Shown here: one piece after another, positions 28,271 to 41,080 of the stretch
Layout of the letters: each line of letters starts with the position of its first letter
Numbering within the stretch: position 1 is the stretch's first letter
Source of the DNA: Telmatactis stephensoni
Lineage: Eukaryota > Cnidaria > Anthozoa > Actiniaria > Isophelliidae
Direction: 5' to 3'
DNA: 64,000 bases
NCBI GenBank assembly: GCA_029948255.1
Contig: JALIZF010001622.1
Span: 186,001 to 250,000, forward strand
Made by a program: the position numbers and the translations under genes
The notes under the pieces: model-generated
The model's database searches: none
The model's input: the letters and a program-made list of their open reading frames with translations, nothing else
What the model was told of the DNA's origin: nothing

Positions 28271-29979
28271 GAGGTTTCACTGTAATCGTGACCAACATAG
28301 CTTTAAATCGTCATTAATAACGTGGTTGCTGCGATTATCGTTCGAAGAGACAGCTGGTTTTAGTCCGCGTTCAACGACTAACATTTACCAATAGATCGCT
28401 AGCGTAGATAGTCAGAATGTTTTATAGAACATGCTTATCATCATACAAGTTATCTTCTAGTAACTACCCATGACCTAGATAGAGCTGTTTGTGTTGTAAA
28501 TGCATCACGTTCGACAGTTGATTTGGAGTAAATAGGATGTGTTATAAGTTTCGGGACTGCACGAGGAAGTATTGCCAAACTAAGCTACTTATTAAGAAGT
28601 TAATGTCACTATTGGGGACATTAACAATAGTAAGATTAACTTGAAGCCAAACTGCTCTTCTGGACTGTCAGGTATAGAGCTCTCTCAGTCTTGGAATTCT
28701 TTTCTCATTTATGCTTATACGTTCTGTATTTCATTCCATTTCATTTCCCTCTTTTTTCCTTCCATTCTTTGTGCTATATATGTCTTTTATGTACGACCTG
28801 GCTGTGTAACAAATGAATGATCTTTCTTTCCTAGTTTGCTAATCATGATGACGTTTTCAGTCGATCTTATCTTGTTTGGGCAATGATTGATTGTCGCGTC
28901 TTTTTTACTTTTCATATCAAGACAGATTTCGTTGACTTGTGGTACTGAATTGATCACGTTTAGATGGTCGTAGATTGCTTCCTCAAACGAAAAATACTTT
29001 ATTTCATCATCATTATTATTTTTTTGATATCAAAACTTAAGTTAAAACGCTAAATTCTAGAAAATGTTCAAATATATTAAACACAAATATTTCAGTCTAA
29101 AGTGCACGAAATTCCTTCCTTTTGCGCTATTTTCTTTTGAAGTTGTTCATTACCAATGCAAATAAATTATTTTCGATCAAATTTATATGATCAAAGTTTC
29201 GAATTGTTTGTTAATACCACTACTGATTTAATATATATATATCGATCGTCTTTTTAACAATTCTATCTTTAACTGAATTCAAGTCCAATTGCTTATCAAA
29301 TGAAATATACCACCGTCCGCGCTTCATCGGTGATTCTACAGCAACGATCAAACGTTCGAAAGCGTTATTTTGGTATTGATATGATACTATACAACGATCA
29401 TTTCTTTGAAATTCTTCCTGTTCATTTTTTTTCGAATCCTGTTGATTATCACCAAAAATATACAACTTCCGATCAATGATTCTATATACCAATGGTCAAA
29501 CGTTCGAAAATCATTGACTCGATACATCGATCATTCGTTCCGAAGTTCAATTAAGAGCAATTGATAAAACAATTGAGGACAAATTCTTTATCATTCAGAC
29601 ACAACGCACAGGTAAGAGCTCAAATGAACGGCTATTAAAGCGATCCTGAAACAATTGCTAACAAAATCAAACATCCGCTATGAGAAGACAATGTTATTCT
29701 TGGTGGCGAATACATGAAACAAAAATGCGGTGCCGGCAAAGACTCGTTTTGACACGAAAGCAATACTGCTCACATAATGAACTGACGTTAGCACGCAGAG
29801 AATCTGAATCGGATTTCTAGCCAGGAGAAACCTCATAAAATCTAGAGAGTAAATAAATTGTGTGTATAATATATATATGCCTATGAAAGATGAATTGTAA
29901 AAGAAAAAATAACTATATACTGTGAGAAAAAAGAGATTCGATTTAGCAAAGCACTAGAAAAGTTAAACTATATATTTAA
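28271..29979. other. AT-rich intergenic stretch, no gene seen
   Basis: No exon-like structure. A segment near 29480-29590 (CAAACGTTCGAAAATCATT) resembles one near 30310 and 30630. Confidence 0.45.
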
Positions 29980-30135
29980 AAGCAGATTTTCCCTTCGTAT
30001 TTCCTACCAATTTCCATTCTTTGGGAAAAATCATTCCATATGTTGGATTTGAGCAAAAGCATGGAAACTTGGACCTCCTTATTTGCATATTATTTTTCGA
30101 CTAATTTCCAACCCATGAAATTGGTCGAAATTTCC
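29980..30135 (+). repeat. Dispersed repeat, copy 1 (inverse copy at 59660-59870)
   Basis: TTCGTATTTCCTACCAATTTCC and TGGAAACTTGGACCTCC occur here and, reverse-complemented in the same order, at 59660-59870. Confidence 0.6.
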
Positions 30136-30532
30136 AAGTGAAGAGGATTCGCCAGTTTTTAAAATTAAAAATCAAAAAAGGGAATTAGAAAAGAAGAGAA
30201 AAGAGAGAAAACTAATCTGCATACATGTATATGTAAGAAAGAAAGAATAACTATTTCTTTTCAATCGTACTTGGTATATTCCTCACAAATTGTGAACAAT
30301 GATTCCATATCAATGACCAAACATTCGAAAATGTTCTATAGCTAATTGCACAAACACTGACCCTTTCAAATCATACAAACTCAGACCCAAAATGAACATT
30401 GGGAAATATTGATTAGATGATTTTAAAGAAGCGCGTGGACGTAGACATTTCAAATAGCGACTGAGACAAATTATTGTATTCCAGATGCATTTATTCAGCA
30501 CATTCATAGATAAAACACATAGAAATCTATAT

Positions 30533-30620
30533 ATTACTGGTGTACCCAGGAGCCATTTCGGTCTCAGCTTCTAGGTTCAATGTTTTTGAAAGGTCAATGT
30601 TTGTGCAAATAGCTATATAT
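30533..30620 (+). repeat. Dispersed repeat (inverse copy at 48515-48600)
   Basis: ATTACTGGTGTACCCAG and CCATTTCGGTCTC are shared, in reverse orientation, with 48515-48600. Confidence 0.55.
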
Positions 30621-30957
30621 ACAACATCGAATCTTTGATCGATTTAGTTCCAGAGTTTAATTAAGATCAATATAAGAAAAGCAGGAAGAACAACATATGT
30701 TCTATTAAATCAAAGTAACTGTAAAGAGGAAGGAAGAAAAACGTAAACTGAAAAGATTTACTATTACCAAACAATTGGAAGAACAAAACCTTTTATAGCC
30801 AAAATGAGCAGTCTGTTTTCCTGATATGTGTATGTTCGCGGCAGGACGCCATCGTAGGAAGGTCGGAAAGTGATACAGATAGAAAAGCAAAACAATCATT
30901 AACAAATACCAACAAAATGGGTAGCAAAAATAGAAAAGTTTGAGGGATTGATTTGAA

Positions 30958-31051
30958 TCTAGAAAGAAAGAAAGAAAGAAAGAAGGAGAGAAAGAAAGAA
31001 AGAAAAAAGGAAAGAAAGAAAGAAAGAAAGAAAGAAAGAAGGAAAGAAGGA

Positions 31052-31083
<32 letters not shown>
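30958..31083. repeat. (GAAA)n microsatellite
   Basis: Nearly continuous GAAA units with occasional GGAA variants. Confidence 0.95.
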
Positions 31084-31839
31084 ATAAAGAGTAAAGTATA
31101 GTCTACAATAGCAAGACAAACAATATAATTCCGTAAATAATGTATAAATGTAGAATATATTGAATCAGTTGGAGAACTTGTTTTTCCTTGACAAAAGTCA
31201 AAACATAAAAGATGGTTTTAGAAAAAGAATTTTTTTTAAATGTAATACGTCTCTGGAAAGCTTTAGGAAGTCAGACGTGACAAACATTGATTGAAGATAG
31301 CGTGAAAGAACAAATGTCAGAGTGAAATATAGATGAAAAGGAACTCGAGGAGCCAAAAACATAACGAGCCGCAGCCGACTTGATTTTTAAAACAGCAGGG
31401 GTACTGGTTGCTACGGAGCAACGTCATAATCTGATTAATTGCGGTTACGTTCTGACATTGCCGAGGGATTATTCTTTCAACAGCATACATACGCAGTTAC
31501 GTTTTCCGTGTTATTTTTGGGAGCTACGTCAGGATTTTGGCGCAAAATTGAAATATAAGTCCATTCATCTTCGGTCATGTTTGAGCAGTGTTCGTGTTTT
31601 AGATCGGTCCCTAACTATGAATAGAGTGGTTGAGCAAAAGAACCCTCAAACGTTTTGGTACATGTTGAATAGTACTTTATGTGGTAAAAAGTTTCTATGT
31701 TCTGCAATTAATTATTTCGAAATATCCACATCAATTCTCGCGAGACGACAATGGCGTACAAATTGAGATGTGCTCGATCGACGCGCGACAAGGAGGTAAC
31801 AGTTGTATTGCCGTTTGGTCATGAAGTCCTGAGTATTTG

Positions 31840-32745
31840 AATTGGTAGTTGCATTGCCTGAGTGCTTCGGGTGCAAAGACATTCTCTTTGTGCCTAGCTG
31901 GTTCATCCAGCATGAAGTCCTGGCTATTTGAATTGGTAGGTACAGTGCCTGAGTGCTTCGGGTGTAAAGAAATATTTTCTTTATGCCTAGCTGGTCCATC
32001 CAGCATGAAGTCCTGGCTATTTGAAGTAAGTGCATTGCCTGAGTGCTTCGGGTGTAAAGAAATATTTTCTTTATGCCTAGCTGGTCCATCCAGCATGAAG
32101 TCCTGGCTATTTGAATTGGTAGGTGCATTGCCTGAGTGCTTCGGGTGCAAAGAAATTCTCTTTGTGCCTAGCTGGTTCATCCAGCATGAAGTCCTGGCTA
32201 TTTGAATTGGTAGGTGCATTGCCTGAGTGCTTCGGGTGCAAAGAAATTCTCTTTGTGCCTAGCTGGTCCATCCAGCATGAAGTCCTGGCTATTTGAATTG
32301 GTAGGTACAGTGCCTGAGTGCTTCGGGTGTAAAGAAGTATTTTCTTTATGCCTAGCTGGTCCATCCAGCATGAAGTCCTGGCTATTTGAATTGGTAGGTG
32401 CATTGCCTGAGTGCTTCGGGTGCAAAGAAATTCTCTTTGTGCCTAGCTGGTTCATCCAGCATGAAGTCCTGGCTATTTGAATTGGTAGGTGCATTGCCTG
32501 AGTGCTTCGGGTGCAAAGAAATTCTCTTTGTGCCTAGCTGGTCCATCCAGCATGAAGTCCTGGCTATTTGAATTGGTAGGTACAGTGCCTGAGTGCTTCG
32601 GGTGTAAAGAAATATTTTCTTTATGCCTAGCTGGTCCATCCAGCATGAAGTCCTGGCTATTTGAAAGTGCACTGCCTGAGTGCTTCGGGTGCAAAGAAAT
32701 ATTTTCTTTATGCCTAGCTGGTCCATCCAGCTATTCGAATTGCTG
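31840..32745 (+). repeat. 91-bp tandem array, ten units
   Basis: CCTGAGTGCTTCGGGTG starts units at about 31857, 31948, 32038, 32131, 32222, 32312, 32405, 32497, 32588 and 32673. Two unit types alternate: A with AAATTCTCTTTGTGCC and B with ATATTTTCTTTATGCC. Because 91 is not a multiple of three, all frames stay open on both strands; the many overlapping frames are not genes. Confidence 0.95.
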
Positions 32746-32759
32746 GGTGAAAAAGACTA

Positions 32760-34630
32760 TAATATGTTAGAAAGCAGTACTTGAAGCTCGTTTCAGTAAT
32801 CAAAATAGCTTTATTAGCATAAAAGTCCTCAGTCTTTGTACAGAACTGGAATTATAATATAAAATCTAAATTTGCGCTGACTTCGGATTGATGTACTTCT
32901 ATAGTACTGCTGAGATCTTCGCTTACGGTGGCGGTTGTTGTAATTCAGCAGTCTTCTACTTAAGTCTATCTGAACGACTTGGACGAGAGTTAAAGAAAGT
33001 TTTATTTTTTTTGAGTTTGCGATTTAGCTTTGTTGTTGTAATCTTTTCTGAATGAAAGCCTGGTTTTTGGCAAAAGATGGTGTCAATTGACAAGTATGAC
33101 ATGTTTGTTAAACAAGAGGTCCTGCTGTTCTGCTGAAAAAGCTTTAGTTGCTCAAAACACACGAATAATATTCTTATTTCGGGTCAGCAAGTTTCTCACT
33201 AGTCCAAAATACTATTTCATGCAAAATTGTAACAAAAACATGTTAAATTAGCTATAAATGAGTTGTTGCTTCTGATCAGCTAGACCCCCAACAGATGGGT
33301 AAAGAATCTTTACCGATCTGTCGGAGATTTTGCGGTTGCTAAGGGCATGAGGCTCGTTATGAAAAAAAAAAAAAAAAAGACACGAAACAGGTACTGAAAT
33401 AATTTGATCGTAAGTAAGGGAATATTGCAGGATCTCATTGCTGATTAGCATGAATAAGTAACACAACGTTTCAAAACAATTTTAAAACAACGGGTATGGA
33501 ATTGGTTATGATGGAGCCTCATTCTGCTAGGGTAGTTATTTACGCCCAAGCAGGAAATGAGACCATGCAAATTATGTAGGTATTTAATCTTAATGTTCAA
33601 TTAATGATGAAGTGAAGAAATTGGAGAATCCCACTGAAACTAAACTTAAAAAGTGATGTAATAACCCTGGCAATAAAGCCTTTAAAATGTCAAAAATGAA
33701 ACTCGAGTAAAATATTGATACAATTTCAATTTGTACTCCATTTAAATGAATAATTCAAGATGTCAATAGCGATAATAGAACAAATTAAAGAATCGCCCGG
33801 AAAACCTATGAATGTTAATGTCTTCAAAAGTCTTTATAGAAATTTCTTGAACGTAAAAAGCAGCAATTAAACTCACCAAAAAGAACTGAAACAATTGTAC
33901 AGGAAATAACAGATCCTATTACTTTCCAGAAACTAAAACGTAAACACTTTTTGATGAAAAACCCTATATTAGACGTTCTAGTATTCCCAAATGCTTAGTC
34001 ATCAATTTGCTGACCATAGCGTCACCAAGGTTGTGTACTTTAGCGTCAATTTGACTAACCAATATTTAACCAGTCAAATAGTCTTCAATAATACTATGAT
34101 AATAAAAAAAAAACCACCCAAGTTTACTTAACGTGGTAAATTTGCAAAATAAGTATTAGTTTGGCTATAAGCTAAGTGATACAGGTCAGCGTTTTATGCT
34201 AGTTGTACAATATCAATGGTACTACAAGAATACTGGGTCAACAGTGAAGGTATGTTTTTAAGCTTATACATGATTAAATATCTAGCAAATTCTTTTATAT
34301 ATATGTTATATAGGTTATATATATATGTATTTTCCACTTGATTTTCTCTTTTTTGTACTGAGGTGACTGAGATGGTGTCTTGCTGATTATAAAAAATAGA
34401 GAGGAAGAACGTTGATAATAAAACCAAAAATAAATTTATCTGACGTGAAAACTGAATTTGTAAAACGTACGAAAGAATGTAGGATAGATAAATGTATGGA
34501 CAGATATATGGATGGATGGATGGAAGGAAAATGAACAACGAATTAATTGGTATAAAAGAAGGATACAAATTGAAGAACATGTATGCTTAACAGTCTTGCT
34601 GAAGAAAAAGCGATCGAGGAAAAGCAATCG
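32760..34630. other. AT-rich intergenic stretch, no gene seen
   Basis: Holds a poly(A) run at 33361-33379 and a short TATATATA patch near 34300. No supported frames. Confidence 0.5.
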
Positions 34631-34631
34631 G

Positions 34632-34746
34632 TAAGGAAGAAAGAAAGAGAGAAAAAAGGAAGAAAAAAGAAAGAAAGAAGGAAGGAAAAAAGAAGGAAAA
34701 AAGAAAGAAATAAGAAAGAAAGAAAGAAGGAAAAAAGAAAAGAGAA
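34632..34746. repeat. Purine-rich (GAAA/GGAA)n tract
   Basis: Almost pure A/G on the plus strand. Confidence 0.9.
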
Positions 34747-34828
34747 ATTAAAAATATATTAATGATGGTCATATACAAGCTAATCTATATAAAGCATATA
34801 GACTAATATTACCTTAAAAATTGCAAAA

Positions 34829-35005
34829 AGGTGCTAAAAACGGCAACAAACAAACAAAAAAATGTGTTATTTCAAAAGGCACTATTTATCTGTCGGTAGA
34901 ATGAAAGCACTATATTGGACATCTAAAAACAGCAACAAATAAACCAAAAAACACGCTCCATGTGTTATTCCAAAAGGCACTATTTATGATCAGTCGGTAG
35001 AACGA
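34829..35005 (+). repeat. ~95-bp direct duplication
   Basis: Two copies containing CAACAAA...AAAAA, TGTGTTATT(T/C)CAAAAGGCAC and TCGGTAGAA, with small indels. Confidence 0.65.
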
Positions 35006-35009
35006 TATC

Positions 35010-36186
35010 CAGCCTGTTTTAATGGAATAATAACTACAACTTTGAAACCCTGCTGATCGAAACGTTAAATGTTCAATTCAAACACGTCATTTCACTCAAT
35101 AAATACTTTTGTCTCAGCAGAAGTGAATACGTAAATTTAAACACTATAGCGATCACAACTGAGGTGTTTTGTAATGACGCATTGTTGAAAGGGTTGCCGT
35201 TTCGGCATGGTAGTTTCTCCACATGGATAAAGTTTTCAAATGCAAAATGGCACAAACAACAGAATTAAAAGAGGCCTTTAGAAAGGGCATTAATTAAACC
35301 AAGCTACTCGATCAGTGTCGGTGTAGTGGGCGTGTATTACTTTACAAAATAATGGTCATAAAGACATGGAAATTGAGTAGTTACGATTATGGCAGCGCGT
35401 CCAAAACGTGAATATTTTCACGTATGAATACGTTTCTATAACGGCAAATGGCTCTTAAAACACGATCGCGTTTAATAACGATAACGATCATGGAATATAA
35501 CGATGTGATCACGTTCACGTTTCGCACGATCAAATCAGAATGAATTACTATGGAAAATTTTGCATGAGAGCATGTGGGGCTCACAGGGAGACAAAATAAT
35601 TTCATCTCTATTTAGTAAGTCCATTTGATCTTGGCTAATGGTTGTAAAACCGGCATAAATATTATGATTGTTAGTTCTGGTGGAATCGGCAGTTTGTCGA
35701 TTTTCTGAGGTCAGAAATTCAATCACGAGTCGATCGTCGCGACTCTGTTTTGAAAAATATTTGTTAAAGTGTTTGTTCGTAATCGATATTTGTTCGGGTT
35801 GTAATCGGATCTTCGTCGTACTAGTCCGTAATGCAATTGGTAATTAAACAAAATACTATCAACACAAATACCTAGTTGTTGATAAGAGATTTAGAATAAA
35901 ATTTTACTATAAAATATTGCGATAACAAATTTTATAACATAATAAAAACTAAAACTCAGTGAAAATGAAGAAATAAGCTAACGGGAAAAGATCAGTCAAA
36001 TGTTACGTATTGTAAAAGTGTTCGTATTAAAAAAGTATCTATACTATATAGCTTTAGAAGTCCTTGTTTTGTGGTCACATGCTCTTAAGGAGGGAAGACA
36101 CTCAAAATTGACACTCTGACTTAGATATAATTCTAGAGTTGACATCTTTAACTGCATGTATACTGGGTTATTAACTTTTTGTTCGA
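35010..36186. other. AT-rich intergenic stretch, no gene seen
   Basis: No splice-bounded or homologous frames noticed on either strand. Confidence 0.45.
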
Positions 36187-36210
36187 ACAGAACGACCTCT
36201 AGGGCGGGGA

Positions 36211-36430
36211 ACAACCTCGGTAGAGGTTATTTCGCGAGCTTCAGAACGACATTTCGCGTCAAAAGGTCCCGTTATTAGGGCTAAATAAAGGTTAGGTTTA
36301 GGGCTAGGGACTGGGATAGGGTCTACCCCTAACCTAGCCCTAAACCTAACCCTAAAACCTAAAATCTAGCTCTAATATTGGGGGCATTTGACGCGAAATG
36401 TCGTTCTGAAGCTCGCGAAGTAACCTCTAC
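36211..36430. mobile_element. Foldback element with telomere-like loop
   Basis: Arms of about 55 bp: CGCGAGCTTCAGAACGACAT and TTCGCGTCAAA pair with TTTGACGCGAA and ATGTCGTTCTGAAGCTCGCG. The loop has GGTTAGGTTTAGGGCTAGGG and CCCTAACCTAGCCCTAAACC, close to TTAGGG/CCCTAA. CGACCTCTAGGG and CAACCTCTAGGGG flank it. Confidence 0.75.
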
Positions 36431-36509
36431 CAACAACCTCTAGGGGTCTCGAACGTGTCCTCACTGGAAGAAGTCTTCTTCATTTCTTACATGAGCGTAT
36501 TGTATTTGG

Positions 36510-36801
36510 TGACCAAAAGAGAAAGTTACAACGATTTCTGAAGCAGATAACGCCTCTTTAATAAGGACCATAGGAGTTGCTCGCGAGGCTGTCCGTAAGG
36601 TATTTCAGTCGTATGTGCAAATTTTACTTAATGAACAAGAGAGGAAGTTACGAGACAATGTTATCAAAACTTTGTAGACTTAAGCAATCAAATGAGATCG
36701 AAATCTTTGGGATCAGTGATAAGACGGGTAAATCCTCAATCTTTAATCGAGTCACGAATGCGACTGTTAAGCAGCACGAACTAACTATTGTACCTACATA
36801 A
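36510..36801 (+). other. Possible protein-coding remnant with one frameshift
   Basis: 36519-36677 reads as 52 residues of plausible protein (including SEADNASLIRTIGVAREAVR) ending at TAG; the next frame continues CRLKQSNEIEIFGISDKTGK to 36801. It looks like a decayed helical domain, but I cannot name the family. Could equally be chance. Confidence 0.2.
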
Positions 36802-38090
36802 TATTTCGATATTCATTGCTATCGCCTTTTTTAAACAGAGATTGAAAATAGGGGTAATTAAGGGAAAAATAGAAGAAACGAATGAATAACAAGAATGAGA
36901 AATGATAATGTTGATGATATTGTGATTAAACTATCAACACTTGAAATCCTTATTTTTCTACTCGAAGTCATCAGACTTATGTCGTCTTCAAAATATTCGT
37001 TAAAATTCATCACTTTTAAATAATATAAACGTTTTAATTTACGTTCAGTTTTCTGATTCCCATTTTTGTTCTGAAAAAAGAAAGAAAGAAAGAGAAAAAA
37101 AAAAAAAACCCAACTTAAAACTCCTCTTGATTACGATCAGGAGCTGAGAATCTATCAGCGTGGGAATGGTTCCAAGAAAAGATCGTTACGGTGATTGAAA
37201 AGATATTTAGCGGCGGTGAATATTAGAGTTAGTATAGTAAAAACGCTAAAAGATGGCATTATTATTCATATCAAGAAATACTCAAAAATGATATTGTACA
37301 TGTAAGAGGGAAATATGCAGTTTATAAATATGTAGTATCAATGTCAAAAAAGCCGTTCTTCATAGCATAGCAACAAATGTTTTTTCCCCCATTACGCGGG
37401 CGATTTGAGAATTATAACATGCATCATACAGTGTGCTTGTATTGATGAACTGATATCTAAAACCAGGGACCATTAAAAATAGTATCTTCTCGTGTTATAT
37501 CTATGGTGTCAAGACTTTAACCTCTCAGTCTTCTCTTATGACAGCCAAGTTATCGTGACAGCGTCAATTGCTGGTTAATGTATACCCTTGAAATATCAGT
37601 CCATTTATGATGCTTTTATCCAGCAATCTCGTTCACCAAGCTGAGAAATGTCAACGCTAAGCGTTACTGTACTATCGCAATGATGATGTAATAATCAGTA
37701 TACATGATATCGAAGTGCTTTTAATTATTCTTATATGACATTTGGCCAAAGAAATGACATTCTCTGGTGATGATGGTGATTTCTTATCGATTCTGGAAGA
37801 ATCGCTCATTACCAATGACTATTTTGTCAAAAATAAAAGTGGATTCTCTAATTAATGGGTCTAATTTCTCACTAGTGTTTATTTCTCAAGATTTATTCGC
37901 GAGTACATTGTTTATGTATTTTGTGTCACTCAATGTATTCACCAAAACTATGTTCATTTCCTTTCCTCTCTGATTAGAAACCTTGACCTCGGAACGTAAA
38001 ATAATCAAGGATAAATCTGAGTAAAACCCAGGTATCATGACATCCTGAAATTGTTAACCGCATATGTCAACAGTAATCTGTCATAAATCC
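36802..38090. other. AT-rich intergenic stretch, no gene seen
   Basis: Contains a short A-rich tract at 37073-37108 followed by CCCAACTTA; the same A-rich-CCCAACTTA join occurs at 46480-46515. No supported frames. Confidence 0.4.
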
Positions 38091-38096
38091 GGCAAT

Positions 38097-38175
38097 CTGA
38101 TTGGCTCACAGCGCCTAAACATGGACCAATCAGAAAGCAGAATGAGAAAGGATTATCCTGAACGTATATAAATAG
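38097..38175 (+). promoter_or_regulatory. Promoter-like CCAAT/TATA arrangement
   Basis: TGATTGGCTCA (inverted CCAAT, about 38098) and GACCAATCAG (38124-38133) precede TATATAAAT (38165-38173) at a spacing typical of RNA polymerase II core promoters. No convincing gene follows: the first ATG gives only ten codons. It could drive a non-coding transcript or be chance. Confidence 0.25.
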
Positions 38176-40160
38176 ATTTTTCGTTTGATTTATTCAAACG
38201 AAGAAGAGTTATTCTGGTGGACTATAGTCTTCTGGTACATGGAGAAAGTTTTTTTGTCCAATATTTTATAAAGGCAAGTGTTATCTGTTATTGATAAATC
38301 TGATAATTTTGTTTTGCGTGTTTTTTGTTAGTAATAATCAGTATAAAAGTTAGATACCGCTGTAAGAGATATCGATAAGCTTGGTTTGAATTCTCTACTC
38401 TAATGCTTCCTGCTATCTTTTTTAGTTTTCTTCAATGGCTTTATTTCTTTCAATTTGATGATTCTGGCCTAAAAATCCTCGATGAACAAAATATTGATAT
38501 AAAAAATTATTGATGTTTCATTTTTTGTTTGCTTGTTCTGTTTTTGTTTTTGAGGTTTTCCGTTATATTTTTGATCAAAATAAAGATCAGAATGCAAACC
38601 GCCCCGAAGGGACGTTGACCTATGTAGTCGAAGTCAACTATATATTCTAAGCCTAGCAGATGGATAGAAAATGAGCTCCTTTATACTGAGAAAAAAAAAA
38701 ACACTTTTTCTTCCCACTTTCTTCCGCTATCTTACCCAGCTTATACTTTGTCGGTATCTAGGTATTCATTTCGTCTAGAATTATTAATTAATGGCTTATT
38801 TTTCTTTTTTTGTGATGATATTCTTCAATAATTCACAAAGTTTTGGGAATTTTAGACTTCTAGTTGATAATATTTCGCTTCAGGAATTTTAAGGATTTTT
38901 ACTGAAAGCTGAATTTTCTTTGATTTTCCAATGATTTTTTGGTGACAACTTCAACTGATAACTGATATCATGCTGTTCAAATACAGTTTTAAGATGCACA
39001 GATAGAACGATGAAATTTACTCTAGAACTTAAAAAATTGTCTTTGTTCCTCCTGAAAAGCTGTCATTGTTTTTATTTCATCTATTCACATACACCTTGAC
39101 TCTCATAAAACAAGTGTTCGACTTCCCGTCGTTCAGTTTTGTTGGAACCTCGTAATGCTTTGACAAAAATATTTTTCCGGCAAAGTTCTGAGCCAATTTC
39201 AGAATCATAAGAAGATAGCTCGACAATCGATTTAAAAACTCTTTATTCACAATTTTTTGTGAATCAACCACTGATATTGGAGTTCAAAATGATATCAAGA
39301 GACGGAAGAGAAAAAATTGTGTGAATCAAGTCGACCAGCGACTTATTAAAAACTGCCTCGAGGTTTCCAGGGAAACACTTGTACATGACGAATTTACTTT
39401 CTCTAGACTTTTGTAAGGTCAGTGTTATATATCTACCCGTGTAAAATTCTTTATTGTATACATTATTTTTTTAAATTTCAGTTCTTCACTTGTAGTTCAA
39501 CGCAAATCCGATGTTTTTGAATCTGACTTTTAACTGTATTAAATATGTACCTTTTCGGAAAGTGATCACGAAAACATAAAGCATATAAAAATTTCAATAA
39601 GATACAAATGCAAGAATATGTCTTTCAAGTATGGATTGCGTAAGGCATGTTTTACGTGATCTACAAGAAGATTGCATGCTATCGAACGAAGAAATCTAAG
39701 TCGGCACTCAAGTTATTCAATACTTGTAGCAAGTGAAATTTCTGGTAATCAACCATATTACTACGTTAAATGACAACCGCAACCAATGAACCAGTCTACC
39801 AACCACCCACATAATCCATACTAGACTACTTCTTTGAACACCCATCAAACTAACAAGATTTCAGCACCTTACAAAGATCGCCGGCTTTTAAAGAATATTT
39901 AAACAAGAAATGACATCATCACTAATATGTATAAGAAATAATTGACACAGAAGGGATTTGGCACTTAGGGTGAGAGTTTTTCTATAAGTCAGAATATCTT
40001 GAATTATTTCGAAAACGTGTGACCACAAGAATCAATTGCAAAGACGATACGGTTTGTAAGGTGTAGCCTGTAGAACCCAACTATCTAGAATTTTAGCAGA
40101 AAGGTGTTATAACATCGTCAGTGTTAAGGATAGAGTTAGTAGGGGTTTAGTTAGCCATAA
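38176..40160. other. AT-rich intergenic stretch, no gene seen
   Basis: Only short frames. Nothing recognisable on either strand. Confidence 0.45.
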
Positions 40161-40162
40161 TG

Positions 40163-40378
40163 GAAAGAAAACTCAAAGAAAGAAAGAAAGAAATAAGGAA
40201 GGAAAAAGGATGAAAGAAACAAAGAAAGAGAGAAAGAAGGAAAGAAGGAAAGAAGGAAAGAAAGAAAGAAAGAAAAAAGGAAAGAGCGAAAGAAAGAAAG
40301 GAAGAAAAAAAGAAGGGAGGAAGGAAAGAATGGAAGAAGAAAGAAAAAAGGAAAGAAAGTAAAGGAAAGAAAAGAAAC
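40163..40378. repeat. Purine-rich (GAAA)n tract
   Basis: About 215 bp nearly free of pyrimidines on the plus strand. Confidence 0.95.
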
Positions 40379-41080
40379 ATTTGGACTTCTATTTTACTTT
40401 ACTCTAAGACAACGTCGGAACTGACCTAGGATAATATTCTTACAATCGCAAATCGCTCTCCTTAAAGTAGGAAAACTGTTCAGATAAGCAAGATTGTTGA
40501 TATTAAATACTACTTTATGTCGGATGTTGCAATAACGACAGTATCTTAAGATAGCTTTCGAAATCGTATAAGATAACCAGTGCCGACTCAGTCTGTGGGG
40601 ACGGCTAGTATTAAAGTTATACTATAAGCAACTCCTGGGTTATCCCGCCTTCAGTCTCAGATCCTCCAAGGTATTCTTCTAGCCACTGTGGTACTGATGA
40701 TGATATGCAGCGGAATCAAAAAAGCTAATATTGAAACTTTTAAATATATAAAAAGTAGAAATAGTACCTGACAATCACTAATAATTATGTATTGGTTTTT
40801 GTTTTGTGGCTTAGTATTTTATTCTCAAATCATTTCGTAAGCCGAACAAAGTCAAAAGCCGAACAAAGAATTCCGCAATCCGTCATAGCTGTGGGACTGG
40901 ACACCGATTTCCGATTTTAATTTAACTGAAGATTCCGACCTGAATTGATTTTTTCTCTAGTTATAGTTATTCATTAAAACTTGTCGCTGTATGTTGTTGC
41001 GCACATTTCATTTGACTCGTTGAAAGGCACAGCAAACTGCACGTTCATGTCACGTGACTTCAACGGCACGTCATGGCATA

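Noticed and set aside
31380..31766. 128-codon frame next to the 91-bp array
   Set aside because: TTG start only, no family resemblance or exon boundaries; kept as unassigned sequence.
31712..32770. Many overlapping frames on both strands with repeated peptides
   Set aside because: They follow from a 91-bp tandem array, which keeps all frames open; no start, splice or codon-use support.
36680..36801. P-loop-like GISDKTGKSS as a GTPase motif
   Set aside because: Five residues, not four, separate G from GKS, and no other G-box is present.
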